From an uncultured Verrucomicrobiae bacterium (GTDB lineage Bacteria > Verrucomicrobiota > Verrucomicrobiia > Limisphaerales > AAA164-E04), in the NCBI GenBank assembly GCA_951813855.1, contig OX638380.1, forward strand, positions 450,876 to 514,875: a stretch of 64,000 bases of DNA, read 5' to 3'. Under the pieces are notes generated by a model. That model had not been told where the DNA came from. It made no database searches and worked only from the letters and a program-made list of their open reading frames with translations. The number at the start of each line of letters is the position of its first letter. Position 1 is the first letter of the stretch. Made by a program: the position numbers and the translations under genes. Positions 10,381 through 20,528 of the stretch are shown here, one piece after another.

Positions 10381-10715
10381 CCGCTAGGCCGAAGACCTCC
10401 TAATGCTGCCGGGGAAGAACCGGCATTCGTGAACTATGGGGACAATTCCGGCCCCAAAATGCCAACTCCATACGCAAGCAGTTACCAATCTTCTTCTTGG
10501 CGTAACCAAGGAATCGCGGCCCTCAAGGCCACCGTAGAGTCCTAACAGGAGGAGTGCCGAACGGCAGCAAATCATCACGAACGAATCCCCACAAGTGGTG
10601 CTTCGGTCACCGAGATTAGTCTTGACTCTGAGCGATATTTCTGCATACTTCACTGAATACCGGCGCACGACGGGACGTCGATCGTAGCGATTCAGATTCA
10701 ACTTGGGATCTCATC
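10381..10715. other. Region upstream of the ankyrin gene, no gene seen
   Basis: About 335 bases lie between the IS66 remnant and the ankyrin gene. The open frame here is the meaningless continuation of the IS66 remnant. The promoter of the ankyrin gene should lie within it, but I could not identify -35/-10 boxes with confidence. Confidence 0.4.
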
Positions 10716-12353
10716 ATGAAAAAATATTATGCTGTGCGATACTTCCAACTGATGGTCGCCGTTGCAGCATCCACGGTTTCCGTGGTCGGGGGGTGGCTGC
10801 ATAAAGCCGCAGAGGATGGAAATATTGAATCGATTCGCTTACTGCTTCAACAGGGAGCCGATATCGAAACGAAGGACCGCGACGGATTTATGCCGCTGCA
10901 TCTGGCTGCACGGGAAGGACACGTTGAAGCGATTCGCTTACTGCTTCAAAAGGGAGCCGATATCGAAGGGAAGGACCACGACGAACTAACGCCGCTGCAC
11001 CTGGCTGCACGGGAAGGACACATTGAAGCGGTTCGCTTGCTGCTTGACCAGGGAGCCGATAGCAATGCGAAAGGCGACCCTGGGCCCCGCCCCTATTTAA
11101 GAGGCGCGACGCCGCTGCATTTGGTAGCAGGGACATATAGGCATATCAAATTGGACCACCTCCAAGTGGTTCGCTTACTGCTTGATGGGGGAGCTGATAT
11201 CGAAGCGATGGTCAGCCACGGACGAGGCCTCCAAGGTACGCCGCTGCATTTGGCCTCATTTCATGGACACGCTGAAGTGCTTCGCTTGCTGCTTGACCGG
11301 GGAGCCGATATCGATGCGAGGAACGATAAAGACCGGACACCACTTCATCTGGCCGTAGCCTATGGTTCCGCTGAAAAGGTTTCCTTGCTGCTGGACCGAG
11401 GAGCCGATATCGATGCAGGGAGCGATGAAGGCCGGACACCACTTCATTGGGCCGCAGCCCAAGGTTCCGCTGAAATGGTTTCCTTGCTGCTGGACCGGGG
11501 AGCCGATATCGATGCGAGGAGCGATGAAGGCCAGACACCTCTTCATCTGGCCGCAGCCCAAGGTTCCGCTGAAATAGTTTCCTTGCTGCTGTACCTGGGA
11601 GCCGACCATGATGTAAGGGGCAAGAGTCGCAGAACACCGCTGCTTCTGGCTATTAAATCCAACAGTCCAGCGAATGTCATAAGGTTATTACGTGATGAAA
11701 ACAGAATACCATTGAAGATTCGAGAGGCTATCACTCTCGGAAACTTAAACGGACTCCGCCTACTACTCGACCAAGGAGCCGACATCGAAGTCAAGTACAC
11801 CGACGGCTGGACGCCTCTGCATCTGGCCGTACGGGAAGGAAACGTTGAAATGGTTCGCTTGCTGCTTGACTGGGGAGCCGATTTCAACGCGAAGAACGAT
11901 AATGACAGAACGCCTCTTCATCTGTCCGCACTGTGGGGATTCGTTGACGTGGTTAGCTTACTGCTTAACCGAGGAGCCGACATCGAAGTCAAGGACATCA
12001 AAGGTCAAACGCCCTTGGACATCACGTCGAGGAGTAACAAAAACAAACTGGAAATTGCCTCTTTGTTGATCCGCCATGGAGCTTTGGTGACGGAATCCGC
12101 CATTGTGTCGGCTTCCGATGACGAAATGCGAAACTTCCTTGTGGGAATGGCTGAACGACCTCGGCTTTCGTTTGAATTTGGAAAAACCTTCGATATCCGG
12201 AAAGCATCCGGGGCCGATTATTCGAACGAAGACGGTTCCGTGACCGTCGAGTTGCAGATGCTCGGAGAGGATGGCCAATGGACGACCATTGCCCCCGAAG
12301 CGGTTCGCTGGAATTTACCTTTTGCTCTTTTCCGGGCCGTTACCATTGAGTAG
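10716..12353 (+). CDS. Exported ankyrin-repeat protein
   Basis: This 545-residue protein has a basic start and a hydrophobic segment (FQLMVAVAASTVSVVGG) that looks like a signal peptide or single membrane anchor. Residues about 29-455 are 12-13 ankyrin repeats of 33 residues (pattern TPLHLAAxxGxxExVxLLLxxGADIxAxxxxx). The repeat near residue 310 is degenerate and carries an insertion. The last 80 residues are different: RPRLSFEFGKTFDIRKASG, then ELQMLGEDGQWTTIAPEAV, ending FALFRAVTIE, a beta-rich tail whose final FRAVxxE resembles tails of verrucomicrobial extracellular proteins. Ankyrin repeats bind other proteins. Export suggests an outside or periplasmic partner, possibly a host protein, but this is inference. 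It stands alone among pseudogenes. Repeats 6-8 are close to identical, suggesting recent internal duplication. Confidence 0.9.
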   Translation: MKKYYAVRYFQLMVAVAASTVSVVGGWLHKAAEDGNIESIRLLLQQGADIETKDRDGFMPLHLAAREGHVEAIRLLLQKGADIEGKDHDELTPLHLAAREGHIEAVRLLLDQGADSNAKGDPGPRPYLRGATPLHLVAGTYRHIKLDHLQVVRLLLDGGADIEAMVSHGRGLQGTPLHLASFHGHAEVLRLLLDRGADIDARNDKDRTPLHLAVAYGSAEKVSLLLDRGADIDAGSDEGRTPLHWAAAQGSAEMVSLLLDRGADIDARSDEGQTPLHLAAAQGSAEIVSLLLYLGADHDVRGKSRRTPLLLAIKSNSPANVIRLLRDENRIPLKIREAITLGNLNGLRLLLDQGADIEVKYTDGWTPLHLAVREGNVEMVRLLLDWGADFNAKNDNDRTPLHLSALWGFVDVVSLLLNRGADIEVKDIKGQTPLDITSRSNKNKLEIASLLIRHGALVTESAIVSASDDEMRNFLVGMAERPRLSFEFGKTFDIRKASGADYSNEDGSVTVELQMLGEDGQWTTIAPEAVRWNLPFALFRAVTIE

Positions 12354-12419
12354 CGACCGGTGCAGCAGGCGGCGAGTATCCGAAACCGATAGTATCAATC
12401 CACCTGCGATAAACGTGCC

Positions 12420-12750
12420 ATGTCGCAACCCAAGTTTAACGCTTGGCACCTCCGGAACTTCCGATATCACCCAACACAGCCGCCCTAGAGGGTGCGTGCC
12501 GCACCGGGGCTGGAAAAGGGTTCCAATGCCCGCATCAGCCGCCGAGAACAGCGCCAACGTCGCGACACGCTCAATCGGCTGGTGCACCGCTTCGCCGTAG
12601 GCTGGTGCAAGTCGGCACGGCCGGTGGAGTCTATCTGATGCATTCCGGCAAACGGCAGGAAACCAATGTCTCCTCCCAGAGCGAACCGAGAGTCTGGCGG
12701 ACCTTGATGAGAAGATGCGCCAGCGCATCGGACGTATCGATGAAGGTCAC
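12420..12750 (-). pseudogene. Decayed PIN-domain (VapC-type) toxin
   Basis: Reading the minus strand from the GTG at 12750, the translation starts VTFIDTSDALAHLLIKVRQ, then SLWEETLVSCRLPEC, which matches the N-terminus of VapC ribonucleases (YVDTSALLAHLL with the first catalytic Asp). A stop follows. After a frameshift the segment LMRALEPFSSPGAARTL matches the ARALEPFPxPVRTLDALHLA part of the family. Several stops and frameshifts mean no toxin can be made. The start overlaps the stop of the antitoxin remnant as in intact vapBC pairs. Confidence 0.75.
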
Positions 12751-13037
12751 CGGCCGCTCCCGCTCTTGTCCCAATCGGCCAGGCATTCGTCAAACGTGAC
12801 GACAGGCACGGGCTGAAACGGCGGCACCGTGGGGGCCAGTTTCGGCGGCGGCACTCCGGATCATGCTGCCTCGGCCAAGAAGGCGCCGGCTAGAATCGAA
12901 CTCCGGATCTCCCGCAACGGGATGAGTTCCGCCACGATCTAATCCCGGCCGGTCACTAGAATCGTTTCGCCGAAAGCCGCTAGCCGGACATATTCGTTCA
13001 GCTTGCGATTCGGAACTTCGATGCCCCTCGGCCGCAC
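12747..13037 (-). pseudogene. Decayed Phd/YefM-type antitoxin
   Basis: The minus strand frame gives VPNRKLNEYVRLAAFGETIL, then VTGRD, a stop, IVAELIPLREIRSS, AGAFLAEAA, another stop, and a tail ending FDECLADWDKSGSGR. This follows the Phd/YefM antitoxin pattern (LKNxLSEYLRxxxxGExVLVTDRGxPVAELxP) and the acidic C-terminal toxin-binding tail. Two in-frame stop codons show it is dead. Its stop codon overlaps the toxin start (GGTGA). Confidence 0.75.
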
Positions 13038-13550
13038 ACCCTATCGATTAGCGACCTCAAGCTACTCGGTCAATCAGCCAGGCCTTTTTCACGCTAACCA
13101 CTGATACCCGGGGTAGCCGGTTTGGAGCTACTTTTCGCTATTCACGATTGCCGCTATCGTCGTAACTCAATTGCCTTCGGATTTGGAAAAACCGACTTTT
13201 TCGTTCGCCCGCCGTTATTGATTCCTCAGATTTGTAGGAGGCGACCTCCCTCAAGTAACCGTTCGGGAACAAAGCCACGACTTTCGTTTGACCGACGTTC
13301 CCGGCCAGGGTCATCCACGCCCGGTCGCGTAACCGACAACCCTCCATTCATCGTTCGCCAACTCCTAGTCCGGGCGCCGGCTCGACATGACGGTCTACTG
13401 CCGTAACCTTCAGCTCGAGAACCAACGCCCCGGACCGGATCATCCGATCTTCTGCGGCCAATGGTAAACCGCACTCAGCCGCAATCGACAGCTCGAGAAA
13501 CCAGCGACTTTTCTCGCTCGCTTCTCCGCAGGGGCAGCGCAAGGGCGACG
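13038..13550. other. Intergenic region with a possible DUF1501 C-terminal scrap
   Basis: About 510 bases without an intact gene. On the plus strand near 13262-13300 the frame reads REQSHDFRLTDVPG, close to the C-terminal [15 protein letters not shown] of the DUF1501 protein encoded at 7976-9496. It may be the last trace of a second DUF1501 gene. The rest shows no recognisable content. Confidence 0.4.
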
Positions 13551-15617
13551 CTAATTCGGCCGGGCGAGGAAAAAAACGGCCGATTCCTCCCGGTTGTCCG
13601 TCAAAGTCGTGACGAACGGCGAAACGGCTCCGGTCAGCCGCTCGTAAGGACCCGTAACGTTCCAACTGCGATAAAGCGCTCCGTCGAACCTCAGGGTCAC
13701 CGCCGAGTCCTCCCGGTCATGCGTGATGACAATCTCCGGGGCGACCGAAGCCGGAACTTCCGGCAAAAAAACGGTCTGCTGCAAAGCGATGGGCACGGTA
13801 ACGAGAAACTCGCCTGATTCTCCCAAATAAAAATCGTCGAGTGAGGCCGTCTGGCCGACCCCGTAGACGGATATGAAAAGAGCGTTCAACCGAGTGAAAT
13901 CGGTAACCGAGCGACGATCGATCGCCAGCGTTCGGCGTTCCTCGCCGATTTGCTGCAAATGAACGGAGAACGAAACGCCGTCGCCCGCTGACCGATTGTC
14001 GATATCGAGCCAAACGTTGAAGGCGTTTCCCGAGTCGACGGACAAAGACTCGTCGATAATCTCCGGCCAAGAATTCCTGCCTTTGATTGCCACGGCTAGA
14101 TTGGATCCGAGTATCGAATGCGAGAATTCGACCTCCGGCCCGATATTGTCCAACTGGTGGTAAAAGTGAAAACGCTCCGGCGAAAACGTATTGAGCTTTT
14201 CGGTAACGATCGTCCGATCGGTCAGACCGACCGATAAACTATTCTCCCTGCCTGAACGGCTACCCCAGTCGAAGCCTTGGTGCACGAACAACCGAAAAAA
14301 CAAGGTCGCCTTTTCTCCTTCGCCGAGGGCCAGCGATTTCAAATCGAGCGCACTCAACACGCTGTCGGTAAGGAACGTCAGATACTGGTTGCCGCTTCTC
14401 GCTTCCACGACCGCGCCGCCTTCCGAATTCCAGGAACCGTTGCGATTGATATCCCCTTCCCAACGCCATAACGGATCGGAGTTATTCGGTTCCCAAGTTT
14501 CGAAATTGTCGAGCAAGCGCCAACCGTCGGCCACGTCGTCCAGAACTTTTACCTGCAATTTCGCCTGAACGATCGTGTCGTCCCGCTCGGCCGTCAGAGT
14601 GAAACTCCGCGACGACTCCAGTGTCATCGTCGCGCTACCGGCTCCGAACGACGACCGGGCAGTCACATCGCCCACTCCCGGATCGATGGTCAAGGTCGCG
14701 TCGGCGCTGGCGTACCAGCGCAACGTTACCGTGTCGCCCTTGACCACCGCCGGAAAGTCGACGTCGAAAAAACTGATTTCGAGCGGCGCCTGGAAACCGT
14801 CGTTGACGGGTTCGGGAATGCCCGTTTCCCTGACTTCTTCAAGTTCTGCCTCGCTCAACGCTCGCCGCCAGACGGCCGCTTCATCCAGCACGCCGGTCAC
14901 GAAACCGGAACTGGCGCTTCCCCGCCCCAAGGAACCGCCGATCGAAGTCACGTTCAACGACCAGCTGCCGTCATCCGGAAGAGACGGAATCTCGATGCCT
15001 TCCAACTTGCCGTCGACATAAACCCGCCGTTGTCCGGATTCTTGAACGAACGCCAAGTGATGCCATGCGCCGTCGAACGGTTCCGATATCGTGTTCGAAT
15101 GCCTCACTGTCGTCCAACCGGCCAGGTTATTGCGAACGTAGACGCTCAGTTGTCCCGAAGCTCCGTGCTGGTGGGTGCCCAGAGAAAATCTGGGATTGCT
15201 GTGTTCGGTGTACGCTTCGGAAAACAGGCGGCGGTCGGTTTGCCCGACGCCCCGGACCTTCGCCCACAGGCAAAACGTCCACGCTTCGTATTGATTCGCC
15301 GGCAAGGCCTCTCCCGCTTCGTGGATCCGATACAGCAAAGCTTCTCTCGAGGCGCTGAAATTAAAAGCCCGGCCGCGCTGTCCGTCCGTCAAATCGGTTT
15401 CGTCCAGATTGCTCAATCGCAGATGATAACCGCCGACCACGTCCGGCGTTATCTCGCCCTGAATCACGACATCCATCGGCCAATGCGAGATCAATCCCTC
15501 AGCCAAATCGGCAGCGGACCAGGAAAGTCCTCCGCTTCCGAGCAGGCCGCAAAACAGCGATAAGATCGAGGCGCGAAACCCCCGATCGACAATCGAACGG
15601 TAGTATCCGGTTTTCAT
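13551..15617 (-). CDS. Secreted LamG-domain protein
   Basis: This secreted protein is about 688 residues long from the ATG at 15617. A GTG three codons upstream also fits. A signal peptide is visible (FRASILSLFCGLLGSGGLSWSAA). Residues about 30-245 form a LamG/concanavalin-like domain (GLISHWPMD, AWHHLAFVQESGQRRVYVDG, GVLDEAAVWRRALSEAEL). A short Ig-like segment follows, then a second beta-rich domain (DLKSLALGEGEKATLFFRL, SVGLTDRTIV). The last 60 residues carry the tail module shared with two other proteins here (WNVTGPYERLTGAVSPF, ending VFFLARPN). LamG domains bind sugars or proteins, so a cell-surface or polysaccharide-binding role is likely. It stands alone, with 1.4 kb of gene-free DNA upstream. 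Confidence 0.85.
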   Translation of the reverse strand: MKTGYYRSIVDRGFRASILSLFCGLLGSGGLSWSAADLAEGLISHWPMDVVIQGEITPDVVGGYHLRLSNLDETDLTDGQRGRAFNFSASREALLYRIHEAGEALPANQYEAWTFCLWAKVRGVGQTDRRLFSEAYTEHSNPRFSLGTHQHGASGQLSVYVRNNLAGWTTVRHSNTISEPFDGAWHHLAFVQESGQRRVYVDGKLEGIEIPSLPDDGSWSLNVTSIGGSLGRGSASSGFVTGVLDEAAVWRRALSEAELEEVRETGIPEPVNDGFQAPLEISFFDVDFPAVVKGDTVTLRWYASADATLTIDPGVGDVTARSSFGAGSATMTLESSRSFTLTAERDDTIVQAKLQVKVLDDVADGWRLLDNFETWEPNNSDPLWRWEGDINRNGSWNSEGGAVVEARSGNQYLTFLTDSVLSALDLKSLALGEGEKATLFFRLFVHQGFDWGSRSGRENSLSVGLTDRTIVTEKLNTFSPERFHFYHQLDNIGPEVEFSHSILGSNLAVAIKGRNSWPEIIDESLSVDSGNAFNVWLDIDNRSAGDGVSFSVHLQQIGEERRTLAIDRRSVTDFTRLNALFISVYGVGQTASLDDFYLGESGEFLVTVPIALQQTVFLPEVPASVAPEIVITHDREDSAVTLRFDGALYRSWNVTGPYERLTGAVSPFVTTLTDNREESAVFFLARPN

Positions 15618-15626
15618 AGCTGGCAC

Positions 15627-16998
15627 GATCTACGCAGCAGGAATCATGCCACCGCGATACCTGATTTCAACTTTTCCCGCTTGCGGAATCGGGCGAAGTT
15701 GCGGAGCTGATCGACAAAATTCGATCATCCGTTACCCACCTGTAGCGCGACTCGCCCCATCGGCCCGAAAAATAATCTTACCACCCGGAAGCCATCGTTT
15801 CCCGGGACGCTATCCGCCAAGGACAGTTCCACCAAAACGGCACCTATCCGGTCCGTTTGTCGAAACTGTCCGGTTCGCTAACCGTCCCGAGAAAAAGGCT
15901 AAGGCGCGAAACCCGAAGGCACGTCGCCCACTACCGGAACCGGTCAGCACCCCGAGAGCGCCCGCCAGCGATCGCATTTACCGGAAGAACCGATCCCGAT
16001 TAAATTGAAAGCCGGCGATTTCACTCGGGAGCGTCGTAAGAAAAACATCGTGTTGACTCCGGTCCCGATCGGCGGGCGTCAGCCCCCACCCCCGATCAAA
16101 TACCCTGACCGAACTCACGCGACCTTCGCGAAGGGTCCCTGAACCCGGCTGCAGACGTCTCGCGCTGAGGGCAAGAATGCTCGGGCAGGATTCGCCGACG
16201 AAATTGCCGCGCTCACCATTCGCTCGATGAAGGCCATGTCGAAGTTATCCGCCCGTTACCGAAAACACGCCTGGGCAACAGCGAAAAACCAAATCTCAGG
16301 CCAACCTTCGTCCACCGGAATCATAAGGTCCCACCGCATCCCTACGATCAGCGGCGTCGGACAAGCCGGGAGTTAGCGACGTGGCCGATCGGTCGCGAAC
16401 TTTAATTTCGCCAGATGGATGTTCCCATAGCCTGTCGAGAAATCCGTAACCATCCCCATCGATTAGTTTAGTGGCTCCCCCCTCTCGACCCAGCACGCCA
16501 GGTTTGAGCCGAATTATCGGAGCGTCGTCCCAAGCTTGCCTACCCCATCAGTTAACCGGACGAAAGGCAAACGATCCTATCCTCGCCACAGCCCGCTCTC
16601 CCGGTCAACCTAACTATGCTAAAACGAATTCCGGAATCAAACGGCTTTAAATTCCACCGATCCCACTCGGCACTTCCAAACCGGCACCGATCCTCGCGAC
16701 GCAGGCCCGACTGACGGATCATCGGCTTTGTCCGGCCGCGGCTCCGTCGCCGCCTCAATTCGAAACCAGCCAGCTACCCCGGAAGACAGAAATTTCCCGG
16801 GTTCGCCGATTCGTGCCGAGACTGCTCCGTTTTTTTTTCGATAATTAATTCATTTTAAGGGTTGCTTTCCCTTTCCGTTGCAGGTAAAAAACCCCCCGCC
16901 CCGAGTTTGAAGGAGTAGTGAACGAATTGTCCACTAGTGCTGAATAGGAGTAAATTCGCCGTATCTGAAGTCAAGATCCGGAACTCGGGAAACTGTTA
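15627..16998. other. 1.4-kb region without recognisable gene
   Basis: This stretch separates the divergent LamG protein gene and the 1153-residue PA14/LamG protein gene. Open frames are short and lack family motifs, and many stops occur in all frames. The last 150 bases become AT-rich (around 16830-16870) and likely contain the promoter of the gene starting at 16999. I see no tRNA, IS end or CRISPR. Confidence 0.5.
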
Positions 16999-19900
16999 AT
17001 GAAGCAACCGAAAAGGAGCATGAAGAAACTTCAGTTGTTGGGATTGATGGCCGGGGCGGCCATGATCGCTGTCCCATTGGGCTATAGCGCGGAACTCGAG
17101 AATATGGACGTCGGGGAACCGGCGATCGAAGGTTCCACCACGGTCGAAGGATCCATGGTCACCATTGTTGGTGCTGGGGCCGACATTTGGGGAAACAAGG
17201 ACGAATTCCAGTTCTACTACGTCACTCTATCAGGCGACGAGAATTTCGACGCCACGGTAAGACTTGAGAGCTTGGAAGGAACGCACCACTGGGCCAAAGC
17301 GATGTTGATGGCGCGAGAAAGCTGGAATGAAATTCCCCACGGCGGCGACCCTCACATCTCGATGATGGCCACCCGTACAGGCGGCCAAAATATAATCGAG
17401 CCTCAGTGGCGAAAAGTCCGCGACGGAGGGTCCCAACGGACGGCGGCAGCTTCGCCCGTCAGTCCCCCTTATCCCGACGTTCACTTTCGCCTCGCCAAAT
17501 TAGGCAGCTTGGTTTCCGGTTACTGGAGCGATGACGGCGCGAGTTGGCAATTGATGGTCTCGATAGACACCGCCAATCCCGACATTCCCTTCATCATGGG
17601 GCACGACAGCAATTGGGACGGCCCTGATTACGACGCCCCCGACACGTTCATAACCGTCGGCTTGGCGGTAACCTCGCACGACGTTAATTCTGAGGCTACC
17701 GCCGTCTGGCATGACTTCAAATTCCTGGAATCCGCCAAACCTACCGTCGCAATGCACCCGGAGGACGTTACCGTTACCGCCGGATTGCCGGTCGAATTCT
17801 CGGTGAGTGCCTCCGGCGATACCAGTCCGCCTCCGACCTATCAATGGACAATGAACGGAAACGATATCGCAGACGCGACCGGTTCAACCTACATGATCGA
17901 TCGAGCCGATATAGGCGACAACGGAGCTAAGTTCGCCTGCAAGCTCATCAATTCGGAAGGAGAAGTCACAAGCAACGCCGCTACGCTAAACGTCAATGCC
18001 GACACCGAACCGCCCACCATAACCTCCGCTCATGGCAGCGGAAATTTCAAAACGGTAACGATCACGTTCTCCGAGCCGCTGGATAAAGCCAGCGCGGAAA
18101 CGGCCGCGAATTACACCCTCTCGGGAGGGATCACCGTCAGTTCCGCCATGCTGGTCGGAGATCCAGGCATGGCGTTGGACAACCTCGTCGTCTTGGAGAC
18201 CAGCAAGCAAACCGCCGACACCATGCTCACGCTGACCGTTAACAACGTGAAGGACGCCTCGGGAGGCAACCCCGTCGCCGGCGGAACCGAGTTATCCTTC
18301 TCCACGCACCTCTGGATGGAAGGGGTCGTCCTTCACAAATACTGGCGCAATATCAACACCCGGGTCCCGGAGATCGGGCCGCACGGGATTCCGAGCGAAA
18401 CGTTCGGCGAACTGAGAACGCTGGCCGAATTTCCTGACTTTCCCGACGGCGCGACTCTGCAGCCGTACTGGGAATTTCCGGCTAACGGCGGCAACGCTTT
18501 CGCCGACCAATACGTCAACCAGATCACCGGCTGGTTCATGCCTCCCGCTACCGACGATTACGTCTTCTTTACCAACAGCGACGATCCCTCGGCTCTTTAC
18601 CTCAGCCCGGACGACGATCCTGCCAACAAACTGCTCATCGCCCAACAAATCAATTGGGCGGGGGCGCGACAATGGCAAGCCGGAGACGAAAATCAGAAAG
18701 CCCATAAAAGATCCGATTTCTTCTTCGAAGTCTACGATTTCGATCAGGATTGGGCCGAAGACATCTGGGAAGATTTCACCGGCGACTTCGGCATCGCTTT
18801 GGAAGCAGGCGAGCGCTACTACATGGAGTCCCTGTCCCGCGAAGCCGGGGGCGGCGACAATCATGCCGTAACCTTCATCACCGCAGCTCAGGCTCTCGAC
18901 GACCCCGCCGCGCCACCCAACGGAACGGCACCCGCTCTGACCGGCGGTACGATCGGCGTCTACCTCAATCCCAACGGCGCTTCGGTCACGATCAACGCTC
19001 AGCCTATGAACGTTTCCATTGCGGAATCCACCCAAGCCACCTTTAGCGTGGATGCGGAAGCCAAGTCCGCCTACGGCAATTCGATTGCATACCAATGGCA
19101 GACGGCCCCCGTCGGCAGCATGGACTTTCAGGATATCGCAGGCGCGACCGGAAATTCCTACACCACCAAACCCTTGCTCCGCAGCGATAACGGGAGACAA
19201 TACCGAGTGATGATCGGCGCGGCCGCGTTTGCAATACATGAGGAGGCCAGCTCGGCCGCCTCGGTTACCATAATGAACGACAACACCCCGCCCCGAATTG
19301 CCAACGTGTTTCCTCCGCAAAGAGGCGATGTCGTCGTGGTGTTGTTCAACGAACGAATGGATCAGTCCAGCACGGAAACCGCGTCTAACTACACCATCAC
19401 CGGCACTTCCGTGACCGGAGTTAGTCTGGTAGGCGCCGGCGACAACACCGCCAAGCTGACGCTGGCTGGCTCACCGGCAGACGATTTCACGGTTAGTGCC
19501 ACCGGCGTCAAGGATTACGCCCAAAACGCCATTGCGAGCACTACCGGCGTCGCCGCCACTTCCGACTTGCTCGTATATTGGGACTTCGACGACACGGAGG
19601 ACGATACCCAGTCGGTAGACTTGGTTCGCTCGGCCGGGGCAGTCTTCGCCGAAAATGCGACCTATACCCCCGACGGCGAAGGCCGTACCGATAAATCGGG
19701 TGACCGAGCGCTGGACCTCGGTAATCGCAACGACGGCAGCACCGCAAGGGTCGAACCGGCGAACTGGTTAAACCAACTCCCCCACGATCTCAATTCGTTC
19801 TCCTTCGCTTATTGGCAAATCTGGAACGAAAATATCGGCAATCAATCGAGTTTCTGGGCGGTGTCCACCAGTTCCAGTGGCAGTAATCGAGGAGCCCAAG

Positions 19901-20460
19901 CTCATACTCCCTGGGGCAATGGCCAAGTCTATTTCGACACTTCCGGCTGTTGCGACGGAGGCACGCAACGCATCAACTCCGGCAATTACGAACCGATCGG
20001 CGGAGAAATATTCTGGGACGAGTGGAATCACTTCGTGTTCCTGAAGGACGGCGACACCAAGGAAATCTGGATCAACGGCGAATTGTTCCATTCAGGGGTC
20101 AACACGTTGCCTCACCGGAACGACTTCACTCGCTTGATGCTGGGATCTGACCTCAACGGCAACAACAGCCACGGCGGATATCTCGACGACTTCGCCGTCT
20201 TCGCCACCCCGCTTTCGGAAGCCGACATCGTGAAACTCGCCGACGGCATGCGCCCCGACGAGATCCGCAAGATCGTTCCGATCGTTCCGATGCAGCCCAT
20301 CACGGCCGTGCTGAACGATGAAGGCCGGGTCATGATCGAGTATTCCGGAACCCTGCATAGCGGCATGTCGGTTTCCGGACCGTTCGAGGCGGTAGCGGGA
20401 GCCACTTCGCCCCACACCATCGATCCTAGCGGCGACCAGATGTTCTTTATCGCCAGGTAA
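16999..20460 (+). CDS. Large secreted multidomain protein (DUF1349-like, Ig-like, PA14, LamG)
   Basis: This 1153-residue protein has a signal peptide (MKKLQLLGLMAGAAMIAVPLGYSA). Domains in order: a DUF1349/concanavalin-like region to about residue 250 (SGYWSDDGASWQL); an Ig-like domain (PEDVTVTAGLPVEFSVSASG, YQWTMNGN); an SbsA-type Ig domain (VTITFSEPLDKASAETAANY); a PA14-like domain about 440-640 (ITGWFMPPATDDYVFFTNSD, with ERYYMESLSREAGGGD); a second Ig (IAYQWQTAPVG); a second SbsA-type domain; and a LamG domain about 860-1085 (NHFVFLKDGDTKEIWINGEL). The C-terminal tail reads SVSGPFEAVAGATSP, ending MFFIAR. PA14 and LamG modules commonly bind carbohydrate. A strong terminator follows at 20492, so this is a single-gene unit with a probable surface or polysaccharide-binding role. 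No catalytic domain was recognised. Confidence 0.88.
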   Translation: MKQPKRSMKKLQLLGLMAGAAMIAVPLGYSAELENMDVGEPAIEGSTTVEGSMVTIVGAGADIWGNKDEFQFYYVTLSGDENFDATVRLESLEGTHHWAKAMLMARESWNEIPHGGDPHISMMATRTGGQNIIEPQWRKVRDGGSQRTAAASPVSPPYPDVHFRLAKLGSLVSGYWSDDGASWQLMVSIDTANPDIPFIMGHDSNWDGPDYDAPDTFITVGLAVTSHDVNSEATAVWHDFKFLESAKPTVAMHPEDVTVTAGLPVEFSVSASGDTSPPPTYQWTMNGNDIADATGSTYMIDRADIGDNGAKFACKLINSEGEVTSNAATLNVNADTEPPTITSAHGSGNFKTVTITFSEPLDKASAETAANYTLSGGITVSSAMLVGDPGMALDNLVVLETSKQTADTMLTLTVNNVKDASGGNPVAGGTELSFSTHLWMEGVVLHKYWRNINTRVPEIGPHGIPSETFGELRTLAEFPDFPDGATLQPYWEFPANGGNAFADQYVNQITGWFMPPATDDYVFFTNSDDPSALYLSPDDDPANKLLIAQQINWAGARQWQAGDENQKAHKRSDFFFEVYDFDQDWAEDIWEDFTGDFGIALEAGERYYMESLSREAGGGDNHAVTFITAAQALDDPAAPPNGTAPALTGGTIGVYLNPNGASVTINAQPMNVSIAESTQATFSVDAEAKSAYGNSIAYQWQTAPVGSMDFQDIAGATGNSYTTKPLLRSDNGRQYRVMIGAAAFAIHEEASSAASVTIMNDNTPPRIANVFPPQRGDVVVVLFNERMDQSSTETASNYTITGTSVTGVSLVGAGDNTAKLTLAGSPADDFTVSATGVKDYAQNAIASTTGVAATSDLLVYWDFDDTEDDTQSVDLVRSAGAVFAENATYTPDGEGRTDKSGDRALDLGNRNDGSTARVEPANWLNQLPHDLNSFSFAYWQIWNENIGNQSSFWAVSTSSSGSNRGAQAHTPWGNGQVYFDTSGCCDGGTQRINSGNYEPIGGEIFWDEWNHFVFLKDGDTKEIWINGELFHSGVNTLPHRNDFTRLMLGSDLNGNNSHGGYLDDFAVFATPLSEADIVKLADGMRPDEIRKIVPIVPMQPITAVLNDEGRVMIEYSGTLHSGMSVSGPFEAVAGATSPHTIDPSGDQMFFIAR

Positions 20461-20491
20461 ATTTCCGGACGATAACGACTGACGAATCCTA

Positions 20492-20528
20492 GGGGGGAAT
20501 CGGTTTTGCCGATTCCCCCCTTTTTTTT
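20492..20528 (+). terminator. Rho-independent terminator of the PA14/LamG gene
   Basis: A perfect 12-bp stem (GGGGGGAATCGG with CCGATTCCCCCC) and a loop of five bases are followed by eight T residues. It lies 31 bases after the stop codon at 20460. Confidence 0.95.

Noticed and set aside
10381..10545. Continuation of the IS66 open frame as part of a protein
   Set aside because: Sequence after 10380 has no similarity to the transposase and unusual composition.
11212..11637. Minus-strand repetitive frames opposite the ankyrin repeats
   Set aside because: Produced by the 99-bp ankyrin repeat period.
18292..19320. 342-residue minus-strand frame inside the PA14/LamG gene
   Set aside because: No motif; shadow of a long GC-rich gene.
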